Shown here in pieces: positions 31,335 through 39,553 of a stretch of 64,000 nt of DNA. The position numbers were made by a program, and so were the translations under genes. The notes beneath the pieces are model-generated. The model did not search any database. It was not told the DNA's origin and saw nothing but the letters and a program-made list of their open reading frames with translations. Positions within the stretch are counted from its first letter, which is position 1. Every line of letters begins with the position of its first letter. The DNA comes from Planomicrobium stackebrandtii (lineage in GTDB: Bacteria > Bacillota > Bacilli > Bacillales_A > Planococcaceae), in contig NZ_JAUSWB010000007.1 of the NCBI RefSeq assembly GCF_030814955.1, forward strand, positions 1-64,000, in the 5' to 3' direction.

Positions 31335-31454
31335 ATATTCCGCAAACTAGCTCCGCTTTCCTGCGGGCTTGCGCCGAACTAACTTGGGCTTAGCGCCCAA
31401 GTGGATTTCGGCACTTCGCTATCCCGCTGGAGTCTCCGCTAGTTTGCTTCATAT
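31335..31454. repeat. Family B repeat with inverted ends (copy 2)
   Basis: A 120-bp element with left end ATATTCCGCAAACTAGC and right end GCTAGTTTGCTTCATAT. Against copy 1 (20439-20574), the CCAGC/GCTGG pair has become CTAGC/GCTAG, a matched change on both arms. The interior carries ACTTGGGC/GCCCAAGT. Confidence 0.75.
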
Positions 31455-31687
31455 TCTATTATTTAAACAACGCAAATGATCATTTTTAAGAACCTCTAAA
31501 AAAAGAGTAAGAGAGATGAGGTAGCAGAGACTTGCATGCAGCAACTTCTTAGACTTACTTCGAATTTACATGTTTCTTAGCGACGGAGCGTCCACGGGCT
31601 AGGCGAAGCAAGAAGACTGGCGTTCTTTGCCTGGCTTCTTGCGGGAGCCATGCCCAAAGCGACCGGAGCGGTTTGGAAAAGATAAAA
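31455..31687. repeat. Intergenic region with a further GC-rich repeat-like element
   Basis: At 31578-31670 near-identical ends GCGACGGAGCG and GCGACCGGAGCG flank a stem GCAAGAAG/CTTCTTGC. It lies just past the stop of the minus-strand ATP-grasp operon and could act as its terminator. The remaining bases are AT-rich with no gene seen. Confidence 0.5.
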
Positions 31688-32485
31688 TTACTTTGGTCCA
31701 TCTTCCTGGCGGAACGGCGCATGCTTTTCCAGCTTACGTATATGTTCCACCAGCAATTCTACAATATTTTCATCGTGCGTTTCATAGAACGAACGTGCGC
31801 CGACGGGGTCTTCGATTTCATTAAACAGATAGCGTCCGTCTTCCAGCAGCAAAAAGTCAATGCCGATATAGTCGCTGTTTAAAGCACGCGCAATCCGTAA
31901 GACATCTTTTTCCTGGGCGGCAGTAAGAGTAAACTTCTCTATAGCTCCACCGAGCGAATAATTGGCTTTGAACGAGTTGCCGGAGCTGCGCTTAACGGCA
32001 CCAACAACTTCTGTGCCAATGACATAGGCACGGACATCCGCCAAATGCTCGACCACCGGCTGGAAAATCAGCGGGGAAGAGGCATCGGGGATTTCTTCAG
32101 TGGAATCTAAGAGCCACACTTCAGATCCACCATGGCCGTCTACGGTTTTGGCGACGCACGGAAATTCCAGTGCTTCCCGGTAGGTCGAAACAGCCGGAAC
32201 ACCCAGCAGCAAGAACAATTGATAACTTTGCCATTTGTCGTTGGCGATGCGGTTCACTTCGGCACGGTTCACTAGGCGGATCCCGTGGTCTTCCAAGAGG
32301 CGGGCTGCTGCGGGACGGCGTGCACGGAAAAGCACGGTGTCACCGTGCAGCTTATCCACAAGCATTGCCAGGCCATCTTCACTCCAGTCGTCCCACGATA
32401 CCAGCACAGCATCTCCAAAGCGCTCGAGCTCATCTATAAATCCTTGATTCCGCATGGTATCAGTCGTTTCATAAAGAAGTTTCAT
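31688..32485 (-). CDS. ATP-grasp domain protein (second gene of a ligase pair)
   Basis: A 265-aa protein of the ATP-grasp superfamily, which joins a carboxylate to an amine via an acyl phosphate. After an N-terminal pre-ATP-grasp fold, the visible ATP-grasp parts are FPCVAKTVDGHGGSEV (nucleotide loop), IFQPVVEHLADVRAYVIG, and IGIDFLLLEDGRYLFNEIEDPVGAR (metal-binding Asp/Glu/Asn). GGAGG lies eight bases before the ATG. It overlaps the preceding ATP-grasp gene by four bases. The substrates are unknown. It might add an amino acid to a peptide or cofactor. Confidence 0.8.
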   Translation of the reverse strand: MKLLYETTDTMRNQGFIDELERFGDAVLVSWDDWSEDGLAMLVDKLHGDTVLFRARRPAAARLLEDHGIRLVNRAEVNRIANDKWQSYQLFLLLGVPAVSTYREALEFPCVAKTVDGHGGSEVWLLDSTEEIPDASSPLIFQPVVEHLADVRAYVIGTEVVGAVKRSSGNSFKANYSLGGAIEKFTLTAAQEKDVLRIARALNSDYIGIDFLLLEDGRYLFNEIEDPVGARSFYETHDENIVELLVEHIRKLEKHAPFRQEDGPK

Positions 32486-33345
32486 CCTAAGTCCTCCAAT
32501 ATATAAGCAATCATGGCGTCTGCAACATTAATGCCTGTGACATTCAGGATATTGCGGATATGGGCAGCGGCATTCACTTCGCACACTAAAGGCTGTTCGT
32601 TTTCGCCAAACAGCAAATCGACTCCGGCAAACGTTGCGCCAACTGCATGCGCTGCAGCCAATGCCATTTCCTTTTGGGCAAGGGTCAGCTCGATGGGAGA
32701 AGCTACGCCGCCATTGGTAATGTTGGCGCGGAAATCGGTTTCCGAATGACGGTACATGGCTGCAACAATCCGTTCACCGACAATGTTGATGCGGATGTCG
32801 CGGCCGCGGCTCGATGCAACGAATTCCTGGAAGACAAAATCGATGCCTCTCAAGCTGTCGACTTTCTCGTAAAACTGCTCTTCGGTTTCAATCAAATACA
32901 CTTTCATGCCAAATGAGCCGTGGCCTTCTTTGATAATCATCGGCAGTCCAAGGCGTTCGATTACCTCCTCAAAATAACCGGAATCCGCTATAGAGAAGTT
33001 CGGATAGACTTTCGGTGCAACAATGGTCCGTGGCATCGGCAACTGTTGCGCGGCGAGCTGGACATATTGTGTGGCTTTGTTGTCGCATAAATCAATGACG
33101 GCCGGATCGTTGTAAACCGGAACTCCACGGCTTTTCAAAAAATATCCAAGCAATATATCTTTATCCAATAAAATTGCAAAATCAGGTATACTTAAGTTGA
33201 CTGATAAATCCATTATAGTTTCGTAATTCTTCATGATCTTTACAGCGATGCCTGCTCTGTCAGCTGCTTCAGCCACAAGCCTGGCTTGGTCTGCAAACTT
33301 ATCGGAAACTAGGCTTCCGTTGTAAATAACCCAACAACTCGTCAT
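32482..33345 (-). CDS. RimK-like ATP-grasp ligase (first gene of a ligase pair)
   Basis: About 287 aa and RimK/LysX-like. Visible parts are LPMIIKEGHGSFGMKV (ATP-binding lysine and glycine loop), FVFQEFVASSRGRDIRINIVG, FRANITNGG and FAGVDLLFG with the metal site EVNAAAHIRN. The second ATG (33345) sits seven bases after AAGGTGG; the first (33351) is only one base away and gives two more residues. Divergent from folC. The product is unknown; candidates include glutamyl or aminoacyl ligation to a small molecule or protein tail. Confidence 0.8.
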   Translation of the reverse strand: MTSCWVIYNGSLVSDKFADQARLVAEAADRAGIAVKIMKNYETIMDLSVNLSIPDFAILLDKDILLGYFLKSRGVPVYNDPAVIDLCDNKATQYVQLAAQQLPMPRTIVAPKVYPNFSIADSGYFEEVIERLGLPMIIKEGHGSFGMKVYLIETEEQFYEKVDSLRGIDFVFQEFVASSRGRDIRINIVGERIVAAMYRHSETDFRANITNGGVASPIELTLAQKEMALAAAHAVGATFAGVDLLFGENEQPLVCEVNAAAHIRNILNVTGINVADAMIAYILEDLG

Positions 33346-33361
33346 ATCCATTCCACCTTCG

Positions 33362-33370
33362 TGCTATAAT
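33362..33370 (+). promoter_or_regulatory. Candidate extended -10 promoter of folC
   Basis: TGC-TATAAT ends about 46 bases before the folC start. No convincing -35 is present. It lies in the short divergent gap shared with the ATP-grasp operon. Confidence 0.45.
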
Positions 33371-33416
33371 CATACTCAAAAAGTGTATCATGTTTACTGC
33401 AGAAAAGAGGCTTCTT

Positions 33417-34604
33417 ATGATAATCGGACTCGAACAATATAAAAACAAATGGAATATACATACAGACTCTGCCATTCTGCCTGGCTTGGATGCCATCACC
33501 GCTGCACTGGAAGAACTCGAAAATCCCCATCAAACGGGTAGATTCATCCATTTGGCAGGCACTAATGGCAAAGGGTCCACTGCGGCTTTTCTTTCGGCTA
33601 TCCTGCAAGCGCATGGCCGCAGCATCGGCAATTTCTATTCGCCATGCATCGAGGATCTTCATGATCAAATTCAGATCAATGGCACGCCTGTCAGCTCAGA
33701 TGAACTTGGCTGGGCCATGCAACAATTGAGTGTAGTGAAGACTCCATTAACTGATTTCGAGCTTTTGACTGCAGCGGCATTTGTCATTTTCCGAAAGCAA
33801 GCCCCCGATTTTGCCATCATTGAAGCCGGCATGGGAGGGACGCTTGACAGCACAAACGTCATCGATTCCGAGATTGCCATCATTCCCTCCATCTCCATCG
33901 ATCACACCAATTTCTTAGGAAATACAATAGAAGAAATCGCTCGCCACAAAGCGGGGATCATAAAAAAATGGAAACCGGTCGTTGTCGGGGATCTGCCAAA
34001 CGAAGCGATGAACATTGTTCGGGAAAAAGCGGACCGTCTCCACTCGGATGTGATCCTGCCAACCAAATTGGCAGATTCACGTTTAGGATTGAAAGGACCT
34101 CATCAGCAAAAGAATGCTGCACTTGCACTCGAAGCCGCCAAAGAGTTGCTTGGTCTGGAATTCGATGAAGAAAAAGCGCAGCTTGGCTTGTCATCGACTA
34201 AGCTTGCTTACCGGTTTGAAAAGATCTTGCCGGGGGTTATTTTTGACGGAGCACACAACAAAGCAAGCATCGATGCACTCGTGGAAACAGTAAAAGAAGC
34301 ATTACCCGACCGTCCCATTCACATCGTTATGGGAATTTTTAAAGATAAGGACTATGTCTACGCCCTGCGCCGGCTTGAAACCATCAGCGACCATTTCACA
34401 TTTGTTAACTTTGACAATGAACGTGCATTGCCTGCAGAAACTTTATTTGAAGAAAGTAGAAGTAAAAGAAAGACAATTACAAATTTATGTGATATATTAC
34501 CTGTAAAAGGTAGGAAAGAAGAGACTATAGTCACGGGTTCACTCTACCTCCTGACAGTCCTTAGAAACTATGCGGATACTTTTTTTCAACATTACCAATC
34601 CTAA
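33417..34604 (+). CDS. folC: Folylpolyglutamate synthase / dihydrofolate synthase
   Basis: A Mur-ligase-family enzyme that adds glutamate to folates. The protein is 395 aa. The P-loop is LAGTNGKGSTAAFL, and EAGMGGTLDSTNV, SIDHTNFLGNTIEEIARHKAGIIK and FDGAHNKASIDAL are diagnostic. The ATG at 33417 has AAAAGAGG six bases upstream. The in-frame ATG at 33390 has no ribosome site. It is rather short beside other FolC proteins (about 430 aa). In B. subtilis it precedes spoIIB and comC. Here a cyclase and pilus genes lie between. Confidence 0.93.
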   Translation: MIIGLEQYKNKWNIHTDSAILPGLDAITAALEELENPHQTGRFIHLAGTNGKGSTAAFLSAILQAHGRSIGNFYSPCIEDLHDQIQINGTPVSSDELGWAMQQLSVVKTPLTDFELLTAAAFVIFRKQAPDFAIIEAGMGGTLDSTNVIDSEIAIIPSISIDHTNFLGNTIEEIARHKAGIIKKWKPVVVGDLPNEAMNIVREKADRLHSDVILPTKLADSRLGLKGPHQQKNAALALEAAKELLGLEFDEEKAQLGLSSTKLAYRFEKILPGVIFDGAHNKASIDALVETVKEALPDRPIHIVMGIFKDKDYVYALRRLETISDHFTFVNFDNERALPAETLFEESRSKRKTITNLCDILPVKGRKEETIVTGSLYLLTVLRNYADTFFQHYQS

Positions 34605-34652
34605 TGGCCATTGTGACGCAATGGAGTTAGTTGCCTAGAAAGGGAAGATGAT

Positions 34653-36356
34653 ATGGGGAAGAAATTTACTCGCAAAACGATTCTTTGGAGCTTATGGACT
34701 CTGGTTGTTCCAGCTGGCTTAGTGGTTGTCTATAATTTTTTCCCACCATCTGTAGCAGATCCATGGAACTTATTGGCCTATATTTTGTTTTTTGTTTTAA
34801 TGAGCCTGATGCCGATGAACATCAACGGCGCTTCGACGTTTTTGGTGCAATGGGTAACCGTAGCACTTTTCTTGAAATATGGCATTTTTATCGAGATGCT
34901 GGTTTCTCAATTAAGCATGTTCATTGTGCTCTACCGAAGCCGGACGAATGAAGCGCAATCGCTGCGGATTCCTTTTAATTCATTAATGTTTTTTTTGATG
35001 TCATTAATTGCAGGACTTACATATAAAGCTGCTGGCGGACAAATCGGCTCTTTGGAGCTGTCTCATGTAGTTTTATATGGATTGATTTTCCAAGTGATGA
35101 CGGTCTTAAGCAATCAGATCATCTATCAAGTTTATGATCGTATGACTGGCAATAAGAATAAATTCTTATCCATTGATGCCATTTGGGATTTCGTCCTGAT
35201 GCTGGTGATTTTCCCTTATGCCATAGCGCTATATATTTTCGAATCATATATTGGTGTTCCAGCACTGATCCTGCTGGGTGTTCCGTTCTTCATCATGACT
35301 GCTGTGCTGAAAATGTATAACAACTCAGAACAGGTAAATATCGACTTGAAAAAAGCTGGGGCAATCGGACATCAGCTGGCTACACGGCTGGAGACCGACG
35401 AAGTACTCGATCAGTTTGTCGTGCAGGTCGCTAAAATGTTCAAAGTTGAATATGCCTATGTAATCGATTACAGGGACGACCTGCAGCAGATGCTGCGGGT
35501 TTTTGAAAACAATAAATTGCAGCCGCGCGTCATCAAATCTATTCCATATAATAGAGGAATTGCCGGGAAAGTCATCATCACCAACGACTCTTATGTATAT
35601 GATGAAAAAAGCCAGTGGCAGGATTTGGTCACCGGCAATCTTCCGCAAGACACAGAAAGTTTGATGGCTACCCCCATCGCTCGAAACAACAAAACAGAAG
35701 GCGTGCTGGTGCTGGCATCAAAAAAGAAATACGCTTTTGCCAAACACCAGCTGCAAATTTTGGAAATCCTCAGCACTTATTTTGCCGTATCGCTGGAAAA
35801 AGCCGGCTATATGCAAAAAGTCATAGCGAAAAGCGAACGTTGCGGATTGACCAAACTTTACAATTACCGCTATTTGGACGAAAGCCTAGAGAGTTGCATT
35901 AAAGAAATGAACGAAGGCCGTCTGACGCAATTATCGCTCATCATGATGGACATCGATCATTTCAAGAGCATCAATGACCGGTATGGCCACCAAAGCGGCA
36001 ACGACATCCTCGTTCAGCTGGCGGATATTTTAAGAGAAGAAATCGGGGACGAAGGAACCATCGCCCGCTATGGCGGCGAAGAATTCGTCGTGCTGCTGAC
36101 AGATTACAGCAAAGATTTGGCCATGCTGCTCGCTGAAAACCTGCGCAAGCGCATCGAAAAACATGAGTTCCTGATCGAAAGTGATCTTGCCGCTAACCGG
36201 GAGCAGCAAATTGTCCATATCACCTTAAGCATCGGTGTATCAACAGCACCGGATGACAGCGATGAAGGCATGTCGCTGATCCGCAATGCCGACCGTGCCT
36301 TGTATATCGGTGCGAAACAGGCTGGACGGAATAAAGTTGCGGCATATTCAAAATAA
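34653..36356 (+). CDS. Membrane-bound GAF-GGDEF diguanylate cyclase
   Basis: Likely makes the second messenger c-di-GMP. The protein is 567 aa. The first 225 or so residues hold about seven hydrophobic helices. A GAF-type sensor domain follows (roughly 240-390; PYNRGIAGKVI, LMATPIARNNKTEGVLVLASKK). The GGDEF domain occupies the last 170, with DIDHFKSINDRYGH and the active site GGEEF at 474-478. The usual RxxD product-inhibition motif is not visible before GGEEF. It stands between folC and the type IV pilus genes and is followed by a terminator, so it may be transcribed with folC. Confidence 0.88.
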   Translation: MGKKFTRKTILWSLWTLVVPAGLVVVYNFFPPSVADPWNLLAYILFFVLMSLMPMNINGASTFLVQWVTVALFLKYGIFIEMLVSQLSMFIVLYRSRTNEAQSLRIPFNSLMFFLMSLIAGLTYKAAGGQIGSLELSHVVLYGLIFQVMTVLSNQIIYQVYDRMTGNKNKFLSIDAIWDFVLMLVIFPYAIALYIFESYIGVPALILLGVPFFIMTAVLKMYNNSEQVNIDLKKAGAIGHQLATRLETDEVLDQFVVQVAKMFKVEYAYVIDYRDDLQQMLRVFENNKLQPRVIKSIPYNRGIAGKVIITNDSYVYDEKSQWQDLVTGNLPQDTESLMATPIARNNKTEGVLVLASKKKYAFAKHQLQILEILSTYFAVSLEKAGYMQKVIAKSERCGLTKLYNYRYLDESLESCIKEMNEGRLTQLSLIMMDIDHFKSINDRYGHQSGNDILVQLADILREEIGDEGTIARYGGEEFVVLLTDYSKDLAMLLAENLRKRIEKHEFLIESDLAANREQQIVHITLSIGVSTAPDDSDEGMSLIRNADRALYIGAKQAGRNKVAAYSK

Positions 36357-36358
36357 GG

Positions 36359-36395
36359 CTACAGATGGGTTAATCCTCATCTGTAGTCTTTTTTC
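36359..36395 (+). terminator. Terminator after the diguanylate cyclase gene
   Basis: CTACAGATG pairs with CATCTGTAG and is followed by TCTTTTTT. Confidence 0.9.
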
Positions 36396-36572
36396 CTATT
36401 TTGGCCCAGAATATACCCTGGTTTTTAGCAATAAATTTTGAAATTCATGAGAAAACACTGTTCAATAGGGCAGAAACAATGCAATAATGTAGCTAAGTTA
36501 AAATTAGATAGAAAGTTTCTTTTAATAGGAATATAAAGGAATATATTCGTGCATGTTTAAGGGGGGATTTGA
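36396..36572. other. Upstream region of the pilus operon
   Basis: AT-rich. A promoter for the pilus genes should lie here. TTGAAA at 36438 with TTCAAT at 36461 is the best pair but is weak. I looked for a c-di-GMP riboswitch and saw none. GGGGGGA just before 36573 is the ribosome site. Confidence 0.4.
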
Positions 36573-37088
36573 ATGAACATGAATGACAGAGGATTAACTT
36601 TGGTTGAAATTCTGGCAGCGGTGGTCATATTGAGCATCCTGTTTATTGGCATCATGTCCATTTTCCCTCAAATGACATTATTTAATGCCAAGACAGAAAC
36701 GAAATTAGACACGATGAATTTGGCTAGGCAGGAAATGGCGTATATCTCGGGAGAGGCAGGTTGGGTTGGAAAACGTGACCTGGCAGATCCGTCCATTTAT
36801 GAAAACTTCAAAACCGTTCTGGTAACCCGGATGCCTGCGGCTGGCTACACTGAAATTACAACTACAGATGATTTTATCCGCTACGAAAAAACGGATGGTT
36901 ACCGATATGAAGCAGATGTTTATTTAAATTGTCAGCCTTTTCTGAAGGAGGCTGAAAACAGTTTGAAATGCAATGACCCCAGTTTATCGCAATTACACAA
37001 AGTTCATTTAAAAGTTTATGACGATGGCCGTATAAGCAGCCAAACCTTTTCATACATCAAGTTTATTGTTGAAATGAAGGTTGATTGA
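36573..37088 (+). CDS. Type IV minor prepilin (PilV/PulI-like)
   Basis: A 171-aa prepilin. The short leader ends at Gly7, followed by LTLVEILAAVVILSILF: a class III signal with Glu at +5, to be cut and N-methylated by the prepilin peptidase at the end of this cluster. The soluble part has two cysteines that may pair. First gene of the pilus operon, overlapping the next reading frame. Assigned as a minor pilin because of its position and because the main pilin is separate at 45216. Confidence 0.82.
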   Translation: MNMNDRGLTLVEILAAVVILSILFIGIMSIFPQMTLFNAKTETKLDTMNLARQEMAYISGEAGWVGKRDLADPSIYENFKTVLVTRMPAAGYTEITTTDDFIRYEKTDGYRYEADVYLNCQPFLKEAENSLKCNDPSLSQLHKVHLKVYDDGRISSQTFSYIKFIVEMKVD

Positions 37089-37089
37089 T

Positions 37090-37581
37090 ATGAAAATCAA
37101 CGAAAAAGGAATAACCATAATTGAACTTCTTGCTGCGCTCGCTTTAGTATCGATCATTGCTGTCGCAGCATGGACTGCCATGTCGATTGGCTTTAAGCAC
37201 AGTGTGGTCGAAACCTCCAAGACTCACATTCAACAGGATGCCAATCTCATTATTGTAGAATTATCGAATGCCCATAGAAAAAGTGATAGCTACTCAGTAA
37301 AGTTCGAGAACGGACAGCTAGTTTTGAAAACCTGTGATGAGACTGGCTGTGCACCTTTTGAAAGAGTTATAGACAAAAACTACGACTATAATGGCACGTC
37401 CATCAATGGAGTGGTTTATACCGGAACTGTTTTTGCTGAACAAATCATACTTCCAAAAGAGCAGCACCATCCGGTCAACTTAAAACTTACTTCAGGCAAG
37501 AACTCAATTTCTATCGATACCGTCCTTACGCGAATCATTACCGGCATGTATAAAGGGGGACATAAAAATGAAGCATTTTAA
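37090..37581 (+). CDS. Type IV minor prepilin (PilW/PulJ-like)
   Basis: A 163-aa prepilin. The leader KINEKG is followed by ITIIELLAALALVSIIAVAA, with Glu at +5. Two cysteines lie close together (KTCDETGC). The ATG at 37090 has GAAGG nine bases upstream; an in-frame TTG at 37081 is less likely. It overlaps the next gene by 14 bases. Probably part of a minor-pilin priming complex with its neighbours. Confidence 0.8.
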   Translation: MKINEKGITIIELLAALALVSIIAVAAWTAMSIGFKHSVVETSKTHIQQDANLIIVELSNAHRKSDSYSVKFENGQLVLKTCDETGCAPFERVIDKNYDYNGTSINGVVYTGTVFAEQIILPKEQHHPVNLKLTSGKNSISIDTVLTRIITGMYKGGHKNEAF

Positions 37582-39109
37582 AAATCAGCAAGGCTACGCG
37601 TTAGTAATAGTGCTACTGATAGTTGTTTTGTTCTTAAGCATGTCAGCAACGTTTATCGCCGGTTCACTGAATCACGCAAAACAGGAACAAACGGTTGATG
37701 TGACAAACCATGCAGTAGCTGCTGCGGAAATGGGAACCCTGTACTTTACATCGGATTTCGAACGGGAGCTCAAAATGCTCAAACAGGAAATGAGTGATCA
37801 GACTCAGTTAAAGCTGAATGCCCTGATTGACTGTATCAAGTACCCGCTTGGGACAGCGTGCGATACCGAGGCTGAACGGATTCAGTGGGAAGAAAAAATC
37901 GATGCAGATATGAAAGCTTTATATATTGAGCGCATCATGGCTAAAATCGAGGAGTTGAAAGAACAGATCGGAATCAAGACAGTTCCATTTTCTGAAGAAC
38001 AAATCGATTATTCGGTTCTTGATTTGAAAGCAATCCAGTTGAATAAAGACAAAAAAGATACAGCATTGCCATCTGTATCGGATAAAGAGGTGACGTCCAT
38101 TGAAATCGAGATGGAGGTCCAGGGCACTTCGGAAGAAATGTTAAAACAATTGGTCGCAACCTTTTTTGTAAGCATACCCGATAGTTTCTTGAATGCTGAC
38201 GAATCGATCAAAGTGGATACCATTCTCATCACCCAAGACGAAGATATAACCTATGAAAAAATATTCACTTTGGTTCCGCCAACACGATCCTGCACTGATC
38301 TTTTGACAAGCGTCGTTGATCAAACAGCTACAGCCCCTTATGAATGTGCGGCCGCAGCAGGAGAGGATTTAAAGGATTTTATTCAGCTGATAAAAAGTAA
38401 AAGCCTCGATCCGGCTGATTTCCGCGTTTACACCAATGACTTTAAAGATTATGTCTGTGATAAAAACTGCAACAATCTCAACTTTGAAGGCATTAACCTG
38501 GTGGTCCAGCAGAATGACGCTGCCGCTTCCAACAATATGAACAACCTGATCAACGCCAATCTCATCATTAATGGCAAATTGGATGCCGGCAACAACCTAA
38601 TCAACTTGGGGAAAAATGGCGTCAAACAAACGATCATCGTCAAAGAACTGACGGTAGACGTCAATATTAAAAACATGTATTACACCAATTTTCTTATTCT
38701 TGGCTATAATACGCCAATAGAAAATCCGAAAATCGCCAATATCGACTGGAAAAACCACATCGAAATCTCCAATTACTCCAGACTATGCCTGGATATTGAT
38801 CGCATTGACAGTGCGGATTTAAAGCGCTTGTCCCAGGAAATCGAGTTTTCAGAAAGCGGGGCATTGTCTTATTTTTCAATTGATCCAAACAAGGTCTTTG
38901 AACTAAAGACATCTACAAATGCAGATCGAACGGTTAAAATCGGCGGAGTTACACATAAAATGACCGATCTTTACGTTCAACGGGAAGACACTTATTCGAC
39001 TTTTCTGGAAAACTGCGGTGTTGTGCTGAAAAATACCAGCACTTTGCCGTTGGACGTTTCTGTGCCGAATCCAATTGATACCGATATCGATTTGGAGATC
39101 GAATATTAA
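37568..39109 (+). CDS. PilX-like pilus assembly protein
   Basis: A 513-aa protein. Its N-terminus (residues 1-32; QQG then YALVIVLLIVVLFLSM) looks like a prepilin signal, but Val/Ile replaces the usual Glu at +5, as in PilX/PulK-type tip pilins. The body is large and acidic, with a helical stretch (about 55-140), two CxxxC-type cysteine pairs (CDKNC, CTDL..C), and a beta-rich middle (IINGKLDAGNNLINLG). It may sit at the pilus tip. No adhesion domain is recognised. Confidence 0.65.
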   Translation: MKHFKNQQGYALVIVLLIVVLFLSMSATFIAGSLNHAKQEQTVDVTNHAVAAAEMGTLYFTSDFERELKMLKQEMSDQTQLKLNALIDCIKYPLGTACDTEAERIQWEEKIDADMKALYIERIMAKIEELKEQIGIKTVPFSEEQIDYSVLDLKAIQLNKDKKDTALPSVSDKEVTSIEIEMEVQGTSEEMLKQLVATFFVSIPDSFLNADESIKVDTILITQDEDITYEKIFTLVPPTRSCTDLLTSVVDQTATAPYECAAAAGEDLKDFIQLIKSKSLDPADFRVYTNDFKDYVCDKNCNNLNFEGINLVVQQNDAAASNNMNNLINANLIINGKLDAGNNLINLGKNGVKQTIIVKELTVDVNIKNMYYTNFLILGYNTPIENPKIANIDWKNHIEISNYSRLCLDIDRIDSADLKRLSQEIEFSESGALSYFSIDPNKVFELKTSTNADRTVKIGGVTHKMTDLYVQREDTYSTFLENCGVVLKNTSTLPLDVSVPNPIDTDIDLEIEY

Positions 39110-39139
39110 ACTATCGATGAACAAAATAGGAGGATTTAC

Positions 39140-39553
39140 ATGATACGCTTATTACTTTTTATCATTTTAGCGGCTGTGGTTTTGCCGCTGGCTTATATGC
39201 TTCTCAAACAAGTGCCGCTCGCCAAGCGGATGACCATTGCCGGTGGCGGATTAGCTGCTGCGGCTGCCGCATTGCTGATGCAGGGAGCCTATGCCTGGTA
39301 TATGGTGGCTTTGGCACTTCTTGGCGTATCGTTTCTGGCAGCGTTCGTCTACATGAAGCTGATAGAGCGAGAGCAAAACGAAAAACAGCGCCTGGCTGAA
39401 GAACGCCGTGAGCAAAAGCAACAAAAAACAAAAACGTATTTAGCCACACCGGAAACAGAAGAAGCACCAGCAGTTCCAGAACCGGCGCAAAAACCAAAAC
39501 CGTTCGGCATGCAGTCGATCGATGCTGAGCGAGAGGAGATTACCCGTGGATAA
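39140..39553 (+). CDS. Small membrane protein of the pilus cluster, function unknown
   Basis: A 137-aa protein. About three hydrophobic helices fill residues 1-75. A charged, probably coiled segment follows (REQNEKQRLAEERREQKQQ), then a Pro/Glu/Ala-rich tail. No prepilin cleavage site is visible. AGGAGG precedes the ATG. Its end overlaps the next gene by eight bases, so the two are translated together. I do not recognise the family. Confidence 0.7.
   Translation: MIRLLLFIILAAVVLPLAYMLLKQVPLAKRMTIAGGGLAAAAAALLMQGAYAWYMVALALLGVSFLAAFVYMKLIEREQNEKQRLAEERREQKQQKTKTYLATPETEEAPAVPEPAQKPKPFGMQSIDAEREEITRG

Noticed and set aside
31627-31882. Two short plus-strand frames at the end of the ATP-grasp operon
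   Set aside because: They overlap a GC-rich repeat and are antisense to the ATP-grasp gene, without ribosome sites.
36396-36572. c-di-GMP riboswitch upstream of the pilus operon
   Set aside because: None of the conserved GEMM blocks or a following terminator was seen. Control by c-di-GMP is instead suggested at the PilB protein.
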